A stretch of 64,000 nt of DNA from NCBI GenBank assembly GCA_026874595.1, contig CM049314.1, forward strand, positions 74,228,300 to 74,292,299, in the 5' to 3' direction. Positions within the stretch are counted from its first letter, which is position 1. Every line of letters starts with the position of its first letter. The position numbers were made by a program, and so were the translations under genes. Below the pieces are notes generated by a model, which saw only the letters and a list, made by a program, of their open reading frames with translations, had not been told where the DNA came from and did not search any database. The DNA is from Sipunculus nudus. Taxonomy: Eukaryota; Annelida; Sipuncula; Golfingiida; Sipunculidae. This document shows, piece after piece, positions 11,034-22,794 of this stretch.

Positions 11034-11393
11034 CGATAACTACACACAGTCAGGCGTAACTCTTAGCAACCAGACTAAAGGAAAAAAGTCAGTCAATTTG
11101 TATGAAACAGTTTGTAACGGAGGACATAAAAAGTTATCATCCCATATAGAATTACCATGGGTCCCCTTTTGCTTTTTCTTAATTGGGAGGTCTGGGCTCT
11201 ACATCTACTGCATGAGCTGTCTATAACTGCATGCTAAAATTTCCCCGCGCCCATGCGTATTGATCTGAATTCAGCAAGGCAGGATCCCCCAACGTAGTTT
11301 CACAGATTATACTGGCCACTTAACGATATTACAACCTGTGATACAACCAACACTGGTCCTCACCAACTAAACACTTCGATGTCAATCTTGCAC
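11034..11393 (-). repeat. Right copy of the direct repeat, possible 5' LTR of the minus-strand gypsy element
   Basis: Matches 452-754 with scattered substitutions and about 55 extra bases near 11100-11155. It lies about 430 bp upstream of the minus-strand gag ATG, a normal distance for LTR plus leader. Divergence between the copies implies an old insertion. No TG...CA borders or target duplication could be confirmed. Confidence 0.5.
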
Positions 11394-12021
11394 GCACCGC
11401 TTTAGACTCCTCTATGAATATATTTAAGCCCTTTTCTCAGTGGCGGATATACAAGGGGTAGCTGTGGGAGCTGTAGGCATCCCCCCCCCCCCAAGGTTTT
11501 GGTCTCTGGGGAAAAAAATATCAGGCAGTAGCTCCCCGGTGTATAATTCAGCGTATAGTTAAAAGCTTATAAATAATACATACCGGCAGTTATACATTCC
11601 ATGAATAAAATGCAAGGATTTCATTCAAAGCTTCCAAATCCTTCGATAACCGGTCCAACTCTGCCTTCCCCATCCCAGATTATTTTATTTATGGTAAAAT
11701 TCACGATCAAATGATTTAGGTCTCAAGGTCAGGTAAAAGGCTATCAGGTATAATGAGTTAGTTGCCTGTACCTATGTGAAAACCCATGGCAAACGCATCT
11801 TTAAGAAAACACCTGACAACTCTTTATGTATTTTTACTGAGAATATATATAAATAGTCATGTATAATTGATATTGCCATGCAGTAACGTGTGTGTTTTTA
11901 TTATTTATATTGCATTTTAGTGTGAAGCACATAGAACATGTTAGCGTAATATAAATGAAAAAAAAATTATAATAGTACTACTATACTACTACTACTACTA
12001 CTACTACTAATAATAATAATA

Positions 12022-12053
<32 letters not shown>

Positions 12054-12185
12054 TTCGATAATTTTCGAGCGAGTGGGGTTCACAAGTCATTAGTGCAGAG
12101 CTGGACTTTCCAACTATCAATTTCTTATTTTTTACATTAATATTTTATTTTATATTCTGAGTACAGGGTTGGCAATTTAATCCGC
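11394..12185. other. Unassigned DNA with a trinucleotide microsatellite
   Basis: No gene recognised. A C-run lies at about 11480-11491 and an ACT/AAT trinucleotide tract at about 11978-12052. The rest is AT-rich. Confidence 0.5.
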
Positions 12186-12548
12186 AGCCGGTTTAATACA
12201 TTGATGGTTTATCTAATTTTATCCGAAATTTGATTGTGTAATATTAATTGGCCCTTTCCCTAGCGCGCGTTGTGAGCGCGCCGGAAAAATTGCACCATGC
12301 AGTGAAATAATGTCCCTTAAGTTTGCATGCACGCGGGAACGCCCGCGGGCGAGTCTATTCGTGGAGGTCAAGGACGCGGATGCAGTCTGCTTGTGTAGTT
12401 GCCCTAGCATAAATCATGGTGACAAATCTATATATTAATAGCGTAAGGCGATTTTTGTGATTTTCCGTATCTCCTCTGATACCGCCGTACGGATTGCCGT
12501 GATTTTCGACATACATATGCTCTGGGTTTGTCCGAAGAGATTCCACCC
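12186..12548. repeat. Dispersed repeat X, copy A
   Basis: The first part (12225-12430) matches 22795-22990, sharing CGCCGGAAAAA, GTGGAGGTCAAGGACG, ATGCAGTCTGCTTGTGTAG and CCCTAGCAT. The second part (12425-12548) matches the two halves that flank LINE copy 2 (13998-14093 and 21446-21493), sharing ATCTATATATTAATAGCGT, GTGATTTT, CATATGCTC and GGGTTTGTCCGAAGA. It therefore gives an uninterrupted reference for the site into which LINE copy 2 inserted. No coding capacity. Confidence 0.65.
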
Positions 12549-13997
12549 ACTTTTATTTGCAATATTTGCGTATTACGTGCATAATAAATAATTTTAATAT
12601 TTGCTCCCCCGCCGGCGCCTCTTTTCTTTGTGTCTTCGGGCCTGGTAAAACAATGGCCACAGAGTGTTTGATGGCGGGACAGAGTTTTTCTCCGGGGGCA
12701 CTATCTGGGCTTTTCTTAAATTTGCGGTGACCGGCCCGAAATAATCCCCATTGGTGATCCCTTCTCAAAAGGCAACCTCCGCGCAGCGAAAAGGTCTATT
12801 GTGAACAATGAGATCTCGCGTGAGGAAAATGCATAAAGGGGGGTTTTCCAAAGAACGAAAATTTTCCGAGCGGTAGTGAATGCAGTAACCACCGCTCATA
12901 TTTTTATTTATGACTAAAAGAGGACAAAAATAGCACTCATGTCACACACTAAATATAATATTTGTTATTTTAAATGAAAATATAATAGTGCGGACACAAT
13001 GGGGGAGATTTAATTTTAAGTGCACTAACAGTTGAGCGGACCTGAGATTGATATATCAGAGCACTTCCACATAACAACAGGTTTCGTGCTCCGTTCATAA
13101 CAATTTTAAAGTCGGCAAAGATATAAATACCGAAAGGAATTGTTGAATACTTGCATTTCAAGCAACTACAGGTTCCAAAATAATGATTTTGTAAATGTTT
13201 TAAAATACTTTTTAAAACGCTACACAAATGAAATAAATAGCAAATATAAAATTATGAATACAAACTGAGACAGAAATGTAAAAATACAGATACAAACACA
13301 ATAATAAATCACAAATGTGTCATGGCTAAACATGATGTCAAATACATGTATGTACTAAAGAAATGGTAAAACAACGAGAAAACGGGGTCCGTGTAATCCG
13401 TGAGGTCCGTGCCCCAGGGTCCGTAAGTGTTTCTTTTTATCAATTTTTGTTGCAAAACAGACTATTTTTTTTATGTTTTAACCAAATATAATATAAAATA
13501 TGTCTTTAGATACGATTATGCTAAAATATCTGGACAAATTACCATGAGAGTTTAAGAATTACAAATTTTTCTTGGGTTCCGGGATCCGGAGTGGGATCCG
13601 GGTTTAACACACTGCCTGAACGCAGTGACTGTCTCACTGGAAAACATTGGCTCAGCTTTCGAACAGAAAGGAGTGCGTGATATTTATAATATAATATAAT
13701 GCTACCACGAACTTTTGCGCAGCGGGATTACCCGACCATGTGAGTGCTCAGTTTTTGTGCGTTATAACCGGAATGCAATTATCGAGATCACGTCTCAGCG
13801 CTGTACTGTACTACCATGCAAGATAACACTATTAACGGGTTCCTTTACTGGCGGATTCACGGGCGCGGAGGGCAACTTTAAATGGCGATGTTCAGCATAA
13901 TATATATTTTCATATAAAAATGATTTTATTTAACATATATCAGATTCTTCGAAAATTCTCCGGCCAACCTCTCTGCTTCAATTAGAGTTTTATGCAT
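12549..13997. other. Unassigned AT-rich DNA
   Basis: No gene or family recognised. GC-richer patches lie at 12595-12790 and 13385-13640. Short open frames are scattered and unsupported. Confidence 0.4.
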
Positions 13998-14093
13998 AAC
14001 ACCATGCATATAATGGATCTATATATTAATAGCGTGACGCGATTTGTGTAAATTTACATGTCTCCTCTGACACTACGGTTTACCGTGATTTTT
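13998..14093. repeat. Dispersed repeat X, copy B, left half with target-site duplication
   Basis: Matches 12425-12505 of copy A. Its last 12 bases, ACCGTGATTTTT at 14082-14093, recur at 21446-21457 directly after the poly-A tail of LINE copy 2, where the other half of the repeat continues. Confidence 0.75.
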
Positions 14094-14098
14094 ACGTG

Positions 14099-14123
14099 AT
14101 ACTTACCTGGCACGGGGGACACC
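14099..14123 (+). other. U1-snRNA-like 5' end of LINE copy 2
   Basis: Five bases after the target duplication the element reads ATACTTACCTGGCA, then a C, a G-run and ACACC. The first 14 bases are identical to the highly conserved 5' end of U1 snRNA, which pairs with 5' splice sites, and the next ten keep the U1 pattern of a G-run followed by an A(U/C)ACC block. After this the similarity breaks up, though GTTCTCC and CCATTG (14124-14137) also resemble U1 segments in order. This could be a captured U1 head or a chance match to the splice-donor complement; length and position favour capture. Confidence 0.55.
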
Positions 14124-14159
14124 GTTCTCCAACCATTGTGAGTGTTCTACATCCTTGAG

Positions 14160-15263
14160 ATGCCTCCACCCACTAACCCGTGGGATGGGGGGACAACCCG
14201 TCCTCCCCCCTGGGTTAACTCCATACATCACGCCGCAACGTCGTGTATCTGTGTACACCAGTTCTCAGCACCGGAGATGAATGCGGCCATCAAAGAACTG
14301 TCTAGTTTCTATGGGAAGACACTACGAGCTGCCCATTCGCTGTCGGCAACAATGTTGCAACTTGTTTTCACCAGCCACCAGGTGGCAGAAGTGGTAGCTA
14401 TGGATGGGGTCCAGTGTCTAGGCAGGCTACTAGAAACTGCATTGGCGGACTCAAAAAAACCTGTATGGGTGTCCCTTCGGGGGCTCCCACTGAACGTACC
14501 ACATGATGAGGTGAATGCTGAGCTTTCGGAGTATGGGAAAATCCTAAAAGGCTGCCGAAATAAGCTATGGCCAGAAACGCAACCACCAATGCTAGACCGG
14601 GAGATACTGATGTACATCGAGCAAGAACTCCCCGATAGACTACAATTCTACACCGGTGGTGCTCGCTATGTAGCTTACGTCCGGTATCGGGGAAAGGTCC
14701 GAACGTGTTTCCGGTGTAAGCAATCGGGTCATGTGCAAATGGATTGCCCTGAACTGATTAGAGAACATGATGACCCTGAACCTACCGATATACCTCTGGA
14801 AGTTTCGCCCGTATCGACCGCTGAACCGATGGCCTCGAATACAACCGCTATGATACCTACCGTCGCTGATGATGATTCAGATCCTTTCCCGGCCCTTACA
14901 ATTGTTGAGTCTGAAATAGAAGAAGAAATAAAACAACCGGACCGTCCGAAACGCCACCTACCACCGTCTCCGACAGACCCTACAGAAACACCTACCTCGT
15001 TAAAGAAGCCACCCAAACTTACCGTAATGGATACGCCGACACCGCTGCTTCACTCCCTGCTAGTCCCGATGGCTCCTATCAGGTCTTCCACGCCCATGAC
15101 AGCCTTGACAACGCCAACATCGACCATGGCGGACGCCACTTTTACACTGCCTGGAACTCGGATGACGACTAGAATACGCCCAACGACTACGACTTCGGAG
15201 GACCCCCTCTTAGATGAATCGCCGCACACCCTGGACTCTGTTGTGGAAACATATCCTAGTTAA
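14160..15263 (+). CDS. LINE copy 2 ORF1: nucleic-acid-binding protein with CCHC zinc knuckle
   Basis: An intact frame of 367 codons from the ATG at 14160 (the frame is open a little further upstream, but only with GTG). The middle has an RRM-like fold signature, PVWVSLRGLPLNVPHDEV, and then YVAYVRYRGK. It runs into one CCHC knuckle, CFRCKQSGHVQMDC, with the spacing C-x2-C-x4-H-x4-C. The last third is rich in proline, threonine and acidic residues and looks disordered. ORF1 proteins of Tx1-clade elements bind LINE RNA and form the particle needed for retrotransposition. ORF2 follows after about 90 bp. This is the only transposon frame in the window without a visible lesion. Confidence 0.8.
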   Translation: MPPPTNPWDGGTTRPPPWVNSIHHAATSCICVHQFSAPEMNAAIKELSSFYGKTLRAAHSLSATMLQLVFTSHQVAEVVAMDGVQCLGRLLETALADSKKPVWVSLRGLPLNVPHDEVNAELSEYGKILKGCRNKLWPETQPPMLDREILMYIEQELPDRLQFYTGGARYVAYVRYRGKVRTCFRCKQSGHVQMDCPELIREHDDPEPTDIPLEVSPVSTAEPMASNTTAMIPTVADDDSDPFPALTIVESEIEEEIKQPDRPKRHLPPSPTDPTETPTSLKKPPKLTVMDTPTPLLHSLLVPMAPIRSSTPMTALTTPTSTMADATFTLPGTRMTTRIRPTTTTSEDPLLDESPHTLDSVVETYPS

Positions 15264-15280
15264 ATTTCTAGTATGATTAA

Positions 15281-18200
15281 CTCACAATTTGTCTTATATT
15301 CAGAGTAGCAACTCTAAAAATAAGAGGACTCAGAAAGGTTAGGAAACAGGACTTGTTGTATGAAAAAAATATTGAAAACAAAATTAATGTTATGTGTTTA
15401 CAGGAAACTTTTTTAACCAGTACGGAATACAGTAATATAACTAAAAAATGGGTTGGGAGATTTATTTCCAGTAACTGTGTGAATCGTCATAACGGGGTTG
15501 CAATTTGGTTGTCAGACGAACCAGATTTTAATGTACTACATACGGCTACGGATGCTGAAGGCAGAATTGTGAGTATACTTCTTTCTTTTGGTAAATACAG
15601 TTTTAACATTATTAATATATATTGTCCCACAGAAAGACATGAAAGAAGAAAGTTCCTTAAAAGCATACCAGAATACCTGTTAAATGATGATTTTGTTAAA
15701 TATCCACTCGTAGTTACTGGTGATTTTAATTTCGTAGAAGATATTACTTTAGACAAACAGGGAGGCGTCAGTACTTTAAAAGATTGCTTAGTCGGAATAA
15801 ATGAATTCAGTGTTATTAAAGACAAACATATGTTGATTGATAGTTATCGCCATGTGATTCCCGTAGGAAAAATGTGCACATTTCATAATCTACACTTAAA
15901 CATTCATACAAGAATAGAAAGAATATATATAAGTCGCCTGATTCAGGTAAAAATGTGTACCATATTAAGAAATATTTTATCAGATCACGACATGGTTGTA
16001 ACTGAAATTGAATATACTACTATCTCCAAGGGTCCAGGCTACTGGCATTTTAATTGTTCCATTTTAGACGATAAGAAATATAATGAAACCATATGTGCCT
16101 TTTGGGAATGTTGGCGAAAAGATTCATTGTATAATACGGATATTTTATTATGGTGGGACATGGGGAAATTCAAATTAAAGGAAATAACCAGGGGCTATTG
16201 TAAAGCAAAGGTCAAGGCCGAAGAAAAGTACCGGTCAAATTTAGAACTTCTTTATAATTCCGAGTTGTTAAAGCACAAACAGGGGACGGGGGTCGACACA
16301 GAACACCTTCTAAATTTAAAACATGAGCTTAACATTTTGAATGAGAAACAGTCCAGGGCAGCGGCCATTCGGTGCAAGGTTGAATATCGGGAGCAGGGGG
16401 GAGTCTTTGTCGAATTTCTTTGTGGGGTTAGAGCGACAAAGGGGACTTAAGCGGGCTATTATTTCTTTGAAAGACTCCCAGGGGCGGGTTCATTCAGACG
16501 TAACTACAATGCTAAAGATTGGGGTTTCATTTTATCAAAAGCTGTACACACACGAACGGACAGACCCCCAAGCGGAGAAAGTGTTTCTGTTGAACAATTC
16601 TGTTAAGTCCGTCCCATTCAAACTCGTGTGAAGGAGAGATTACTTTTAATGAAGCGACACGCGCCCTTAAAGGATTTCAGTTAGGTAAAAGCCCAGGCCT
16701 GGACGGCCTAACCGTTGAATTTTATCGGCATTTCTGGCAGCTAATTGGACCTGATTTAGTTAAAGTTCTAAATTTTTCCTTTCAACATGGTACATTGTCA
16801 TCTTCACAGAAAAAAGGAGTTATTTCTTTAATTTTTAAAAAAGGAGACCGATCGCTATTGAAAAACTGGAGACCTATCACATTATTAAATATGGATTACA
16901 AGATTTTAACCAAATGTTTAAGTAATAGAATGCGGGGGGTTTTGTGTCATATTATCCATCAAGATCAAACTTGTTCAGTCAAAGGCCGCTCGATTTTCCA
17001 AACAGCCAGTGTAATTAGGGACACCATCTTTTATATGAAACTTAACAGATTTCCAGGGGCAATGATTTGCCCAGATCAAGAAAAAGCTTTTGATAGATTA
17101 AATTGGGATTTTATGTTTAAATGTTTGAGTAAATTTAGTTTCGGGACAGAGTTTATTTCATGGGTTCGTTTATGTTATACAGGTATACAAAGTTGTATTA
17201 AAATGAATGGATATATTTCATCTTCTTTTAATCTGCATAGAGGTGCAAGACAGGGTTGCCCTCTAAGTCCATTATTGTATGTTTTAGCAGCTGAAACTCT
17301 AGCCAATGTAATACGTAATGATATATATATAAAAGGTATCACATTACCAGATAAAAGTGAGCTAAAAATCCAGCAATATGCGGATGATACTACTATATTT
17401 GTTTCAAATGAAAATTCCATATCCAAATGTTTTAATATTTTAACTATCTTTCAGGATGCATCTGGAGCCAAAATTAATAAAGAGAAAACGGAAGGTCTGT
17501 GGTTGGGTAGCAATATAGGGCGGCATGATAAACCAGGAGGTATCGTATGGTCTTCGTCACATGTTAAAGTTTTAGGTGTTTATCTGGGTAATGATGACGT
17601 AAGCAAATTTAATTGGAACCCTAAGATTACAAAATTTCAAAATACGCTCTTTTTATGGGGGCAACGTAAATTAACATATACGGGGAAAGTCGTTGTCCTA
17701 AATTCTATTATAGCAAGTGGATTATGGTATTCTTCATATATTATTAGTATGCCACACTGGGTAATTGAAAAGCTGGAAGCGTTACTATTAAAATTTTTCT
17801 GGGATTTTAGGAAACACTTGGTCAAAAAGGAGGTTATGTTTTTGTCTAGGGATAAAGGGGGACAAGGTCTGGTAAATATTTCAGCAAAGATATCAGCCCA
17901 AAGAGTCAATTGGATATTTAAAGTTTTTAATATGCGGCACAGATGTCGTGTTTTAGCGGAATATTTCATTGGATGGTACAAAGACGTTACTTTTGGGAAA
18001 TATATTTTGAGCTGTACCTATGACATAAACCGGAAAAATTGTAAAGGTCAGCCGACCGTATATAAAGAGACTGTAAAAGCATGTAAAGATTTAAATATTA
18101 TTTGTAAACCAGGTAAGATGGATAAAGGGGTAATTTTGAATCAAGTTTTGTTTTTAAACCAGCTTTTAGTAGATGAAAAGGAGAGAATGTTTATGTTAAC

Positions 18201-19120
18201 AGACTTTATTCGAAATGGATGCATATTAGTTAAACATATTTGGAACCGACGAATCGGTTATTTTGACATGTTTGATGAGGTAGTGAGAAAGTATAAAATT
18301 CCACATACTGATTGGTTTAGGACCAGGTACAAAAAGTTGATTGTTTTCCATCCGAATGGATTTCCATGTTAAGGAAAGGCTCGGAGACAGTTTATAATTT
18401 AGAGTATATAATCGATCAGGGTAACAGTAAAATCTTAGAATCTGAGAAGTTTTCTACGAAGTCTATATATAATATTGTAATTGGAAATAGTGAACCAGTA
18501 TGTATGTTAAGATGGAGGTGTATCTTTACAAATGTACTAGATGTGAAACATGTTTTTAAAAACTGCTATAGAGGTTTAAATGATAAATACCAGCTTGATG
18601 TTAACTGGAGATTTCTACATCTTGTGTTGCCAACAAATGATTTTTTACTTAAATGCAAAATCACAGCTACCAATTCATGTCATGTTTGCAATGAAACAGA
18701 AAGTAATTTGCATATATTTTCAGACTGTTCAACGGCTTTTAAATTTTGGATGGATATAAATTATTTATTTCAAGGAATCACGGGCAAAAATGTCAAGGTA
18801 AACATGTACACAATTTGTTTTGGGTTCGGCCACAAATGGAGAGATTTGTCTGAAACGTCCATACAGTTACTTGATTTTTATTAATAACTGGTAAATATGT
18901 GCTATGGAGTAATCGTAATAAAGCGATTTTATCCCGTCCGTTTAACCCCATTACTATGTTTAAGAACATCGTCACTAATAGAATTCGCCAAGAACATTTT
19001 TCTCGTGAGCATAAAGGGTCAGAGGGTAGAGATGTATTTAGAACGTTGTGGTGTCATAATAATATTTTATGTACTGTAGACGAGAACTTTGCTCTTTCCA
19101 TTTTATTACGAGAACTTTAA
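15281..19120 (+). pseudogene. LINE copy 2 ORF2: AP endonuclease, reverse transcriptase and zinc knuckle, frame-broken
   Basis: Endonuclease (about 15305-16020): KIRGLRKVRK, CLQETF, VTGDFNFVEDI and LSDHDMVVTE. Reverse transcriptase (about 16620-17900): KNWRPITLLNMDYKI, QEKAFDRLNW, RGARQGCPLSPLLY and the catalytic YADD at 17377-17388. The zinc knuckle CHVC followed by HIFSDC is near 18680-18730, and the C-terminal tail reaches 19120. Breaks: one extra base in the six-G run 16396-16401, a shift near 16590-16620, a stop and shift near 18360-18372 and a shift near 18885. The likely start ATG at 15273 is out of frame with the domain by a shift near 15300. The enzyme nicks the target and copies the RNA; this copy cannot do so. 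Confidence 0.85.
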
Positions 19121-19741
19121 AAAATTAATGTGATCATGATCAAATGTATTCAATACATGGGTGTTGGGTTTGGTATTAAGATACTCCTTCCTGTACCGTT
19201 GTTTGTTTAATCGGATGGTTAATTTAGCTAGTAGTTAAACTGTACCATGTCTACAAGGTTTTTTCTGCTTCTAAATGTTGATTTAGAGGATATAGAATAA
19301 CAACTATGCATACATATAAGTCAATACATACATAGATGCGTATATATATATGTTTATGTATATAATTTTCTCTTTGTCTAGAGACTTCGGTTTGAGGTAG
19401 ATGACTAAATTTGTTAGCTTGGGCGGCGCCAGATGGCGCTTGATGGTACATGACCATGGTACAAAATTCAGTTGTTGTGATGTTTGAGTCAAGTGGATGC
19501 AGAAGAAGATGCAATCCGTTTTTATTAATAATAAGGGTTCAATAATTCAGGAAAACTGTAAATTCTGATATGACATATTATTATTATTTAAGAATCCCAC
19601 CTTCAAGGGACGTTGAAGGTTAGCTATTATTGAGTCGAGACCCCAGTTAAATGTTAGGTAATTATTTCGATTTATGGTTGATATTCTTTCCATGTGTCTC
19701 TGCTAATGTATGTATAAATATACATAGGTAGATAAGTTGTT

Positions 19742-19807
<66 letters not shown>

Positions 19808-21445
19808 GGTACATAAACTCCTTTATTGAGGCCTTCTCGGTATAGTGATTCTAACCATAGACAGATGGCGCTAGATTGACAGGTATTTAGCAAACATTCA
19901 GTTGTTTCGTACTTCTTGCGTTAGGCAAGGCAGAGGTAACAAATATTACGATTTCGTCCGTATGTGTATAATAATGTTGTTAAGCAGCATAAGATGAAAA
20001 AGCAGAGCAGGTTGCTCCCGCTAATATGAAGTTAAAGCTTAAATTTCCCTTCATTAATTGTAAATTCCGGTTTTATATTTACTATGTTATTTGTAAACGT
20101 ACAACTGTTTTTTTCTCCTCCACCCCATGTCCTTTTCTTCCTACGCCTTTTCTTCCTACGCCTACCAAGTTAACTTATTGCCAGACGATATCTTCACAGA
20201 AGGCCGAGATTTTTATTTTACATTTTTGCCGCCAGATGGCGATGTCTTCGTACTTGTTCGTGAGTAAGTGGGTTTCAATCTTGATTTCCTTTCTGACGTT
20301 TCCTTTCAACATTGGTATCCCCTTCGTTGACCATTGAATCTGTTGAGTGGTAACTCTTCCTCCCCCCCCCCCCCCCTCCCTCTTCTTCTCCCTTTCTTCC
20401 ATCTCTTCCTTCCTTCCTTACGTCTCTTACCCATGCCTACATAGCTAGATCATTGTTAGAATACAGCCTCATAAAGTGTTTTGATTGCTTCAAATATTCG
20501 TTTAAGATTATGCCTTTTGAAAGGTGTGTGCTATATAGGATATATATATATATATAAATATGTATGTATAGCAAGGTTTATGTGAATTTTATTTTGGCGA
20601 TATATATATACACGGATACATTTTTCAGAGGAATTGTTATGTTCAATGTCATTACTTCTTTCTTTCAGATGTCTAAAGGAGCGCAAATACAGGTACTTAT
20701 GTCTACATACAAATATGGGATTCCATGTTAAAAAAATTTTTTTTTTTTTTTGTTTGTCTTATGTTTGTTTGTTTCCTCTTCCTTGTCGCTGTTAGTTACA
20801 ATTCTGTTTCTTATTTGTACATATATGTTGCATGTTAGTTGCGAGCCACTAGGTGGCGCTCCTAGAGTATTTTGAATTGTACATGGCTTTGGGTCCTTCT
20901 TTCCTTGGTTTTCTCGGGAAAGTTGGGATACCCTTTTGTAATATAGGTTAGTGTCTTGGTAAGTTTTAAGTCAACAAAGATTCCTTAAATGGATAAGGGT
21001 TTAACTAGTCTCGGGTTATATGAACTACTATGTTGGTGTTAGGTTTTTATGGGCAGGGTTTTGTTTGGTTTTGTTTCGGAATGACATTTTGATTTGATCC
21101 AGGGTTGGGCTTTATTTAGTATTATGTGGGATTGTTTTCCTGTATTCAGTGCATGGTCTCTGGTATATAATAAGCTGTCATAAATTCTTCTTTTTCAGGT
21201 TACGGACTCAAAATTATAAATCGTATATACAGGTATATGTTTGTATATAATTTGTATATACATAAACTTGGACATTTTTCGTAAGCTTTTTTACTTTCCT
21301 TCAGGTTTGTGGACTTTTTTGGTTATGCATATATATGCATTATGATTGTTTTTGTATTATGCATGTCAACACCAAGATGGTTGGTGATCTTTGTAAATAT
21401 GATTGTACATGATTTGATTTTATAAAACAATATAAATAAAAAAAA
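19121..21445 (+). other. LINE copy 2 long 3' UTR and A-rich tail
   Basis: About 2.3 kb of non-coding sequence between the ORF2 stop and the target duplication. It holds a (TA)n tract at 19744-19802, a pyrimidine-rich patch at 20100-20410 and a T-run near 20738-20752. Four separate AG(A/G)TGGCG-type motifs lie at 19426-19440, 19862-19872, 20231-20241 and 20845-20860, the last reading GCCACTAGGTGGCGCT. No open frame is supported. Confidence 0.65.
19744..19802. repeat. (TA)n microsatellite
   Basis: About 58 bp of pure TA in the 3' UTR of LINE copy 2. Confidence 0.95.
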
Positions 21446-21493
21446 ACCGTGATTTTTGCCAAAACATATGCTCCGGGTTTGTCCGAAGACATT
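21446..21493. repeat. Dispersed repeat X, copy B, right half
   Basis: Begins with the 12-bp target duplication and continues as CATATGCTCCGGGTTTGTCC, then GAAGACATTCCACC, matching 12494-12548 of copy A. Together with 13998-14093 it reconstitutes one repeat split by LINE copy 2. Confidence 0.75.
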
Positions 21494-22794
21494 CCACCAT
21501 TTTGGACAAGAACGTATTCGTCCAGGTCATTCAGACTCCGACACAGTGTAGGATTTGGCATGATAGGTTGTATATATTCTTGGTATTTCATGTCACACTA
21601 AATGAGTTCAACGGGCTTCTCGCTCTCATTTGCAGCTGTTCTCAATAATATGAATATTTTTATTATTATTATAACTTTGCTGATTTTGTTTATTTAATAT
21701 TTCATATACATTCAAACCTCTGCGTTACCTTGTGACATATCACACATGCATGTATAACAAGCCTTTGTTCCATGATGCCTGGGTACTGATTGCATAATCC
21801 CCTTATCTTGGTCACTGGGTCCCTTATTTGTACAGGCCAAGTCCTAATCTGTAAATCTCATGAGGGTAAAGGTGTTTATCTCATCAGGGTGACCACTAAA
21901 ATGGGGGTCCCGTGATGTTTAGTCAGCTAGGAGCACACACAGATTGATGATATCACGATAACATATAATTACACTGTAAATAGACCTTGTATATGTCAGG
22001 GTATAACCAACCAACTCTCCCTTCATTTCATTGCCCAGTATAGTGGGTGGAGTTCACCTTACCCGTCCGACCAATGGAGTGAATGGGGTGATGTTATTGG
22101 TTATATTCCAATGAGAGAGAGAACAAAAGCCAGGGTATAATCATGTGTGGACAGATACCTTTTTGGCCACTCTGCACTGAGGACACTTTTTTATGTATTG
22201 ACATTTTTTATATACATTTGGATACTACTGAAGAATAAAAATGGTTACCTAAGTTGCCGAATTCACCTGTTGTGGCTGTGTGCCACAAGTGCCATAAACT
22301 TGCTTGAACGAGAGCGTGACTGGGAGAAGTTTAGTCAAGTAACATAAGTTTACAACAGGGTTAACTCAGAGACAGAACACATACCAAATGTCGGATTCAA
22401 AGAGACAGTAACATTGTACACCCAAGACATGAAACTATGACAGACTATTTGACATCAGAACAAAATGCTCGCCCAAAACCGTGCGTAGCAAGGTTATTGC
22501 TAGTCATATATAATTGCTGCTCTGCTTATCGACTTTGGGATTCCCCCAAAAAACGCGCGCATAGTCTAGGTCTACGAATAGCCATTCATTGATCATATGT
22601 ACCGATACAAGCTTATCATTTAAACTAGAATGGCCCCGCTGTCACAATGGAGAAATAAGGGATCGAACTCGCTTTAGAGCTCCTTCTCATTTAGAGTAAT
22701 TAACGATTTTCGGTTTGGACCCATCACAGGTCCTCTTTCAAGGAGATATTGTGGGCTAAAAATACCTAAGCTAAAATTTGTGCTTATTTGATTT
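21494..22794. other. Unassigned AT-rich DNA
   Basis: No gene or element recognised. Short open frames only. The last part (22655-22770) leads into repeat X copy C. Confidence 0.4.

Larger units (their letters stand above)
452..11393 (-). mobile_element. Degenerate Ty3/gypsy LTR retrotransposon on the minus strand, interrupted by a LINE
   Basis: Minus-strand remnants run in the order expected of gypsy: a Gag start near 10602, a capsid-like stretch near 10250-10030, a zinc knuckle near 9650, a protease LVDTGS motif near 9210, an RT N-terminal stub at 8450-8295, an integrase core at 8292-7912 and an integrase C-terminal region reaching about 7590. The left end is separated from these by the LINE that ends at 7283. 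Every domain is frame-broken and most of RT and all of RNase H are missing. The outer limits assume that the direct repeats at 452-754 and 11034-11393 are the LTRs. Confidence 0.55.
14094..21445 (+). mobile_element. Tx1-type LINE (copy 2), 7.35 kb, near full length
   Basis: Both limits are set by a perfect 12-bp duplication (ACCGTGATTTTT at 14082-14093 and 21446-21457) and by the A-rich tail at about 21437-21446. Order: 5' end with a U1-snRNA-like segment, an intact ORF1 (14160-15263), a frame-broken ORF2 (about 15281-19120) and a long 3' UTR of about 2.3 kb. The element interrupts a dispersed repeat whose uninterrupted copy is at 12425-12548. Few lesions suggest a fairly recent insertion compared with LINE copy 1. 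Confidence 0.85.
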
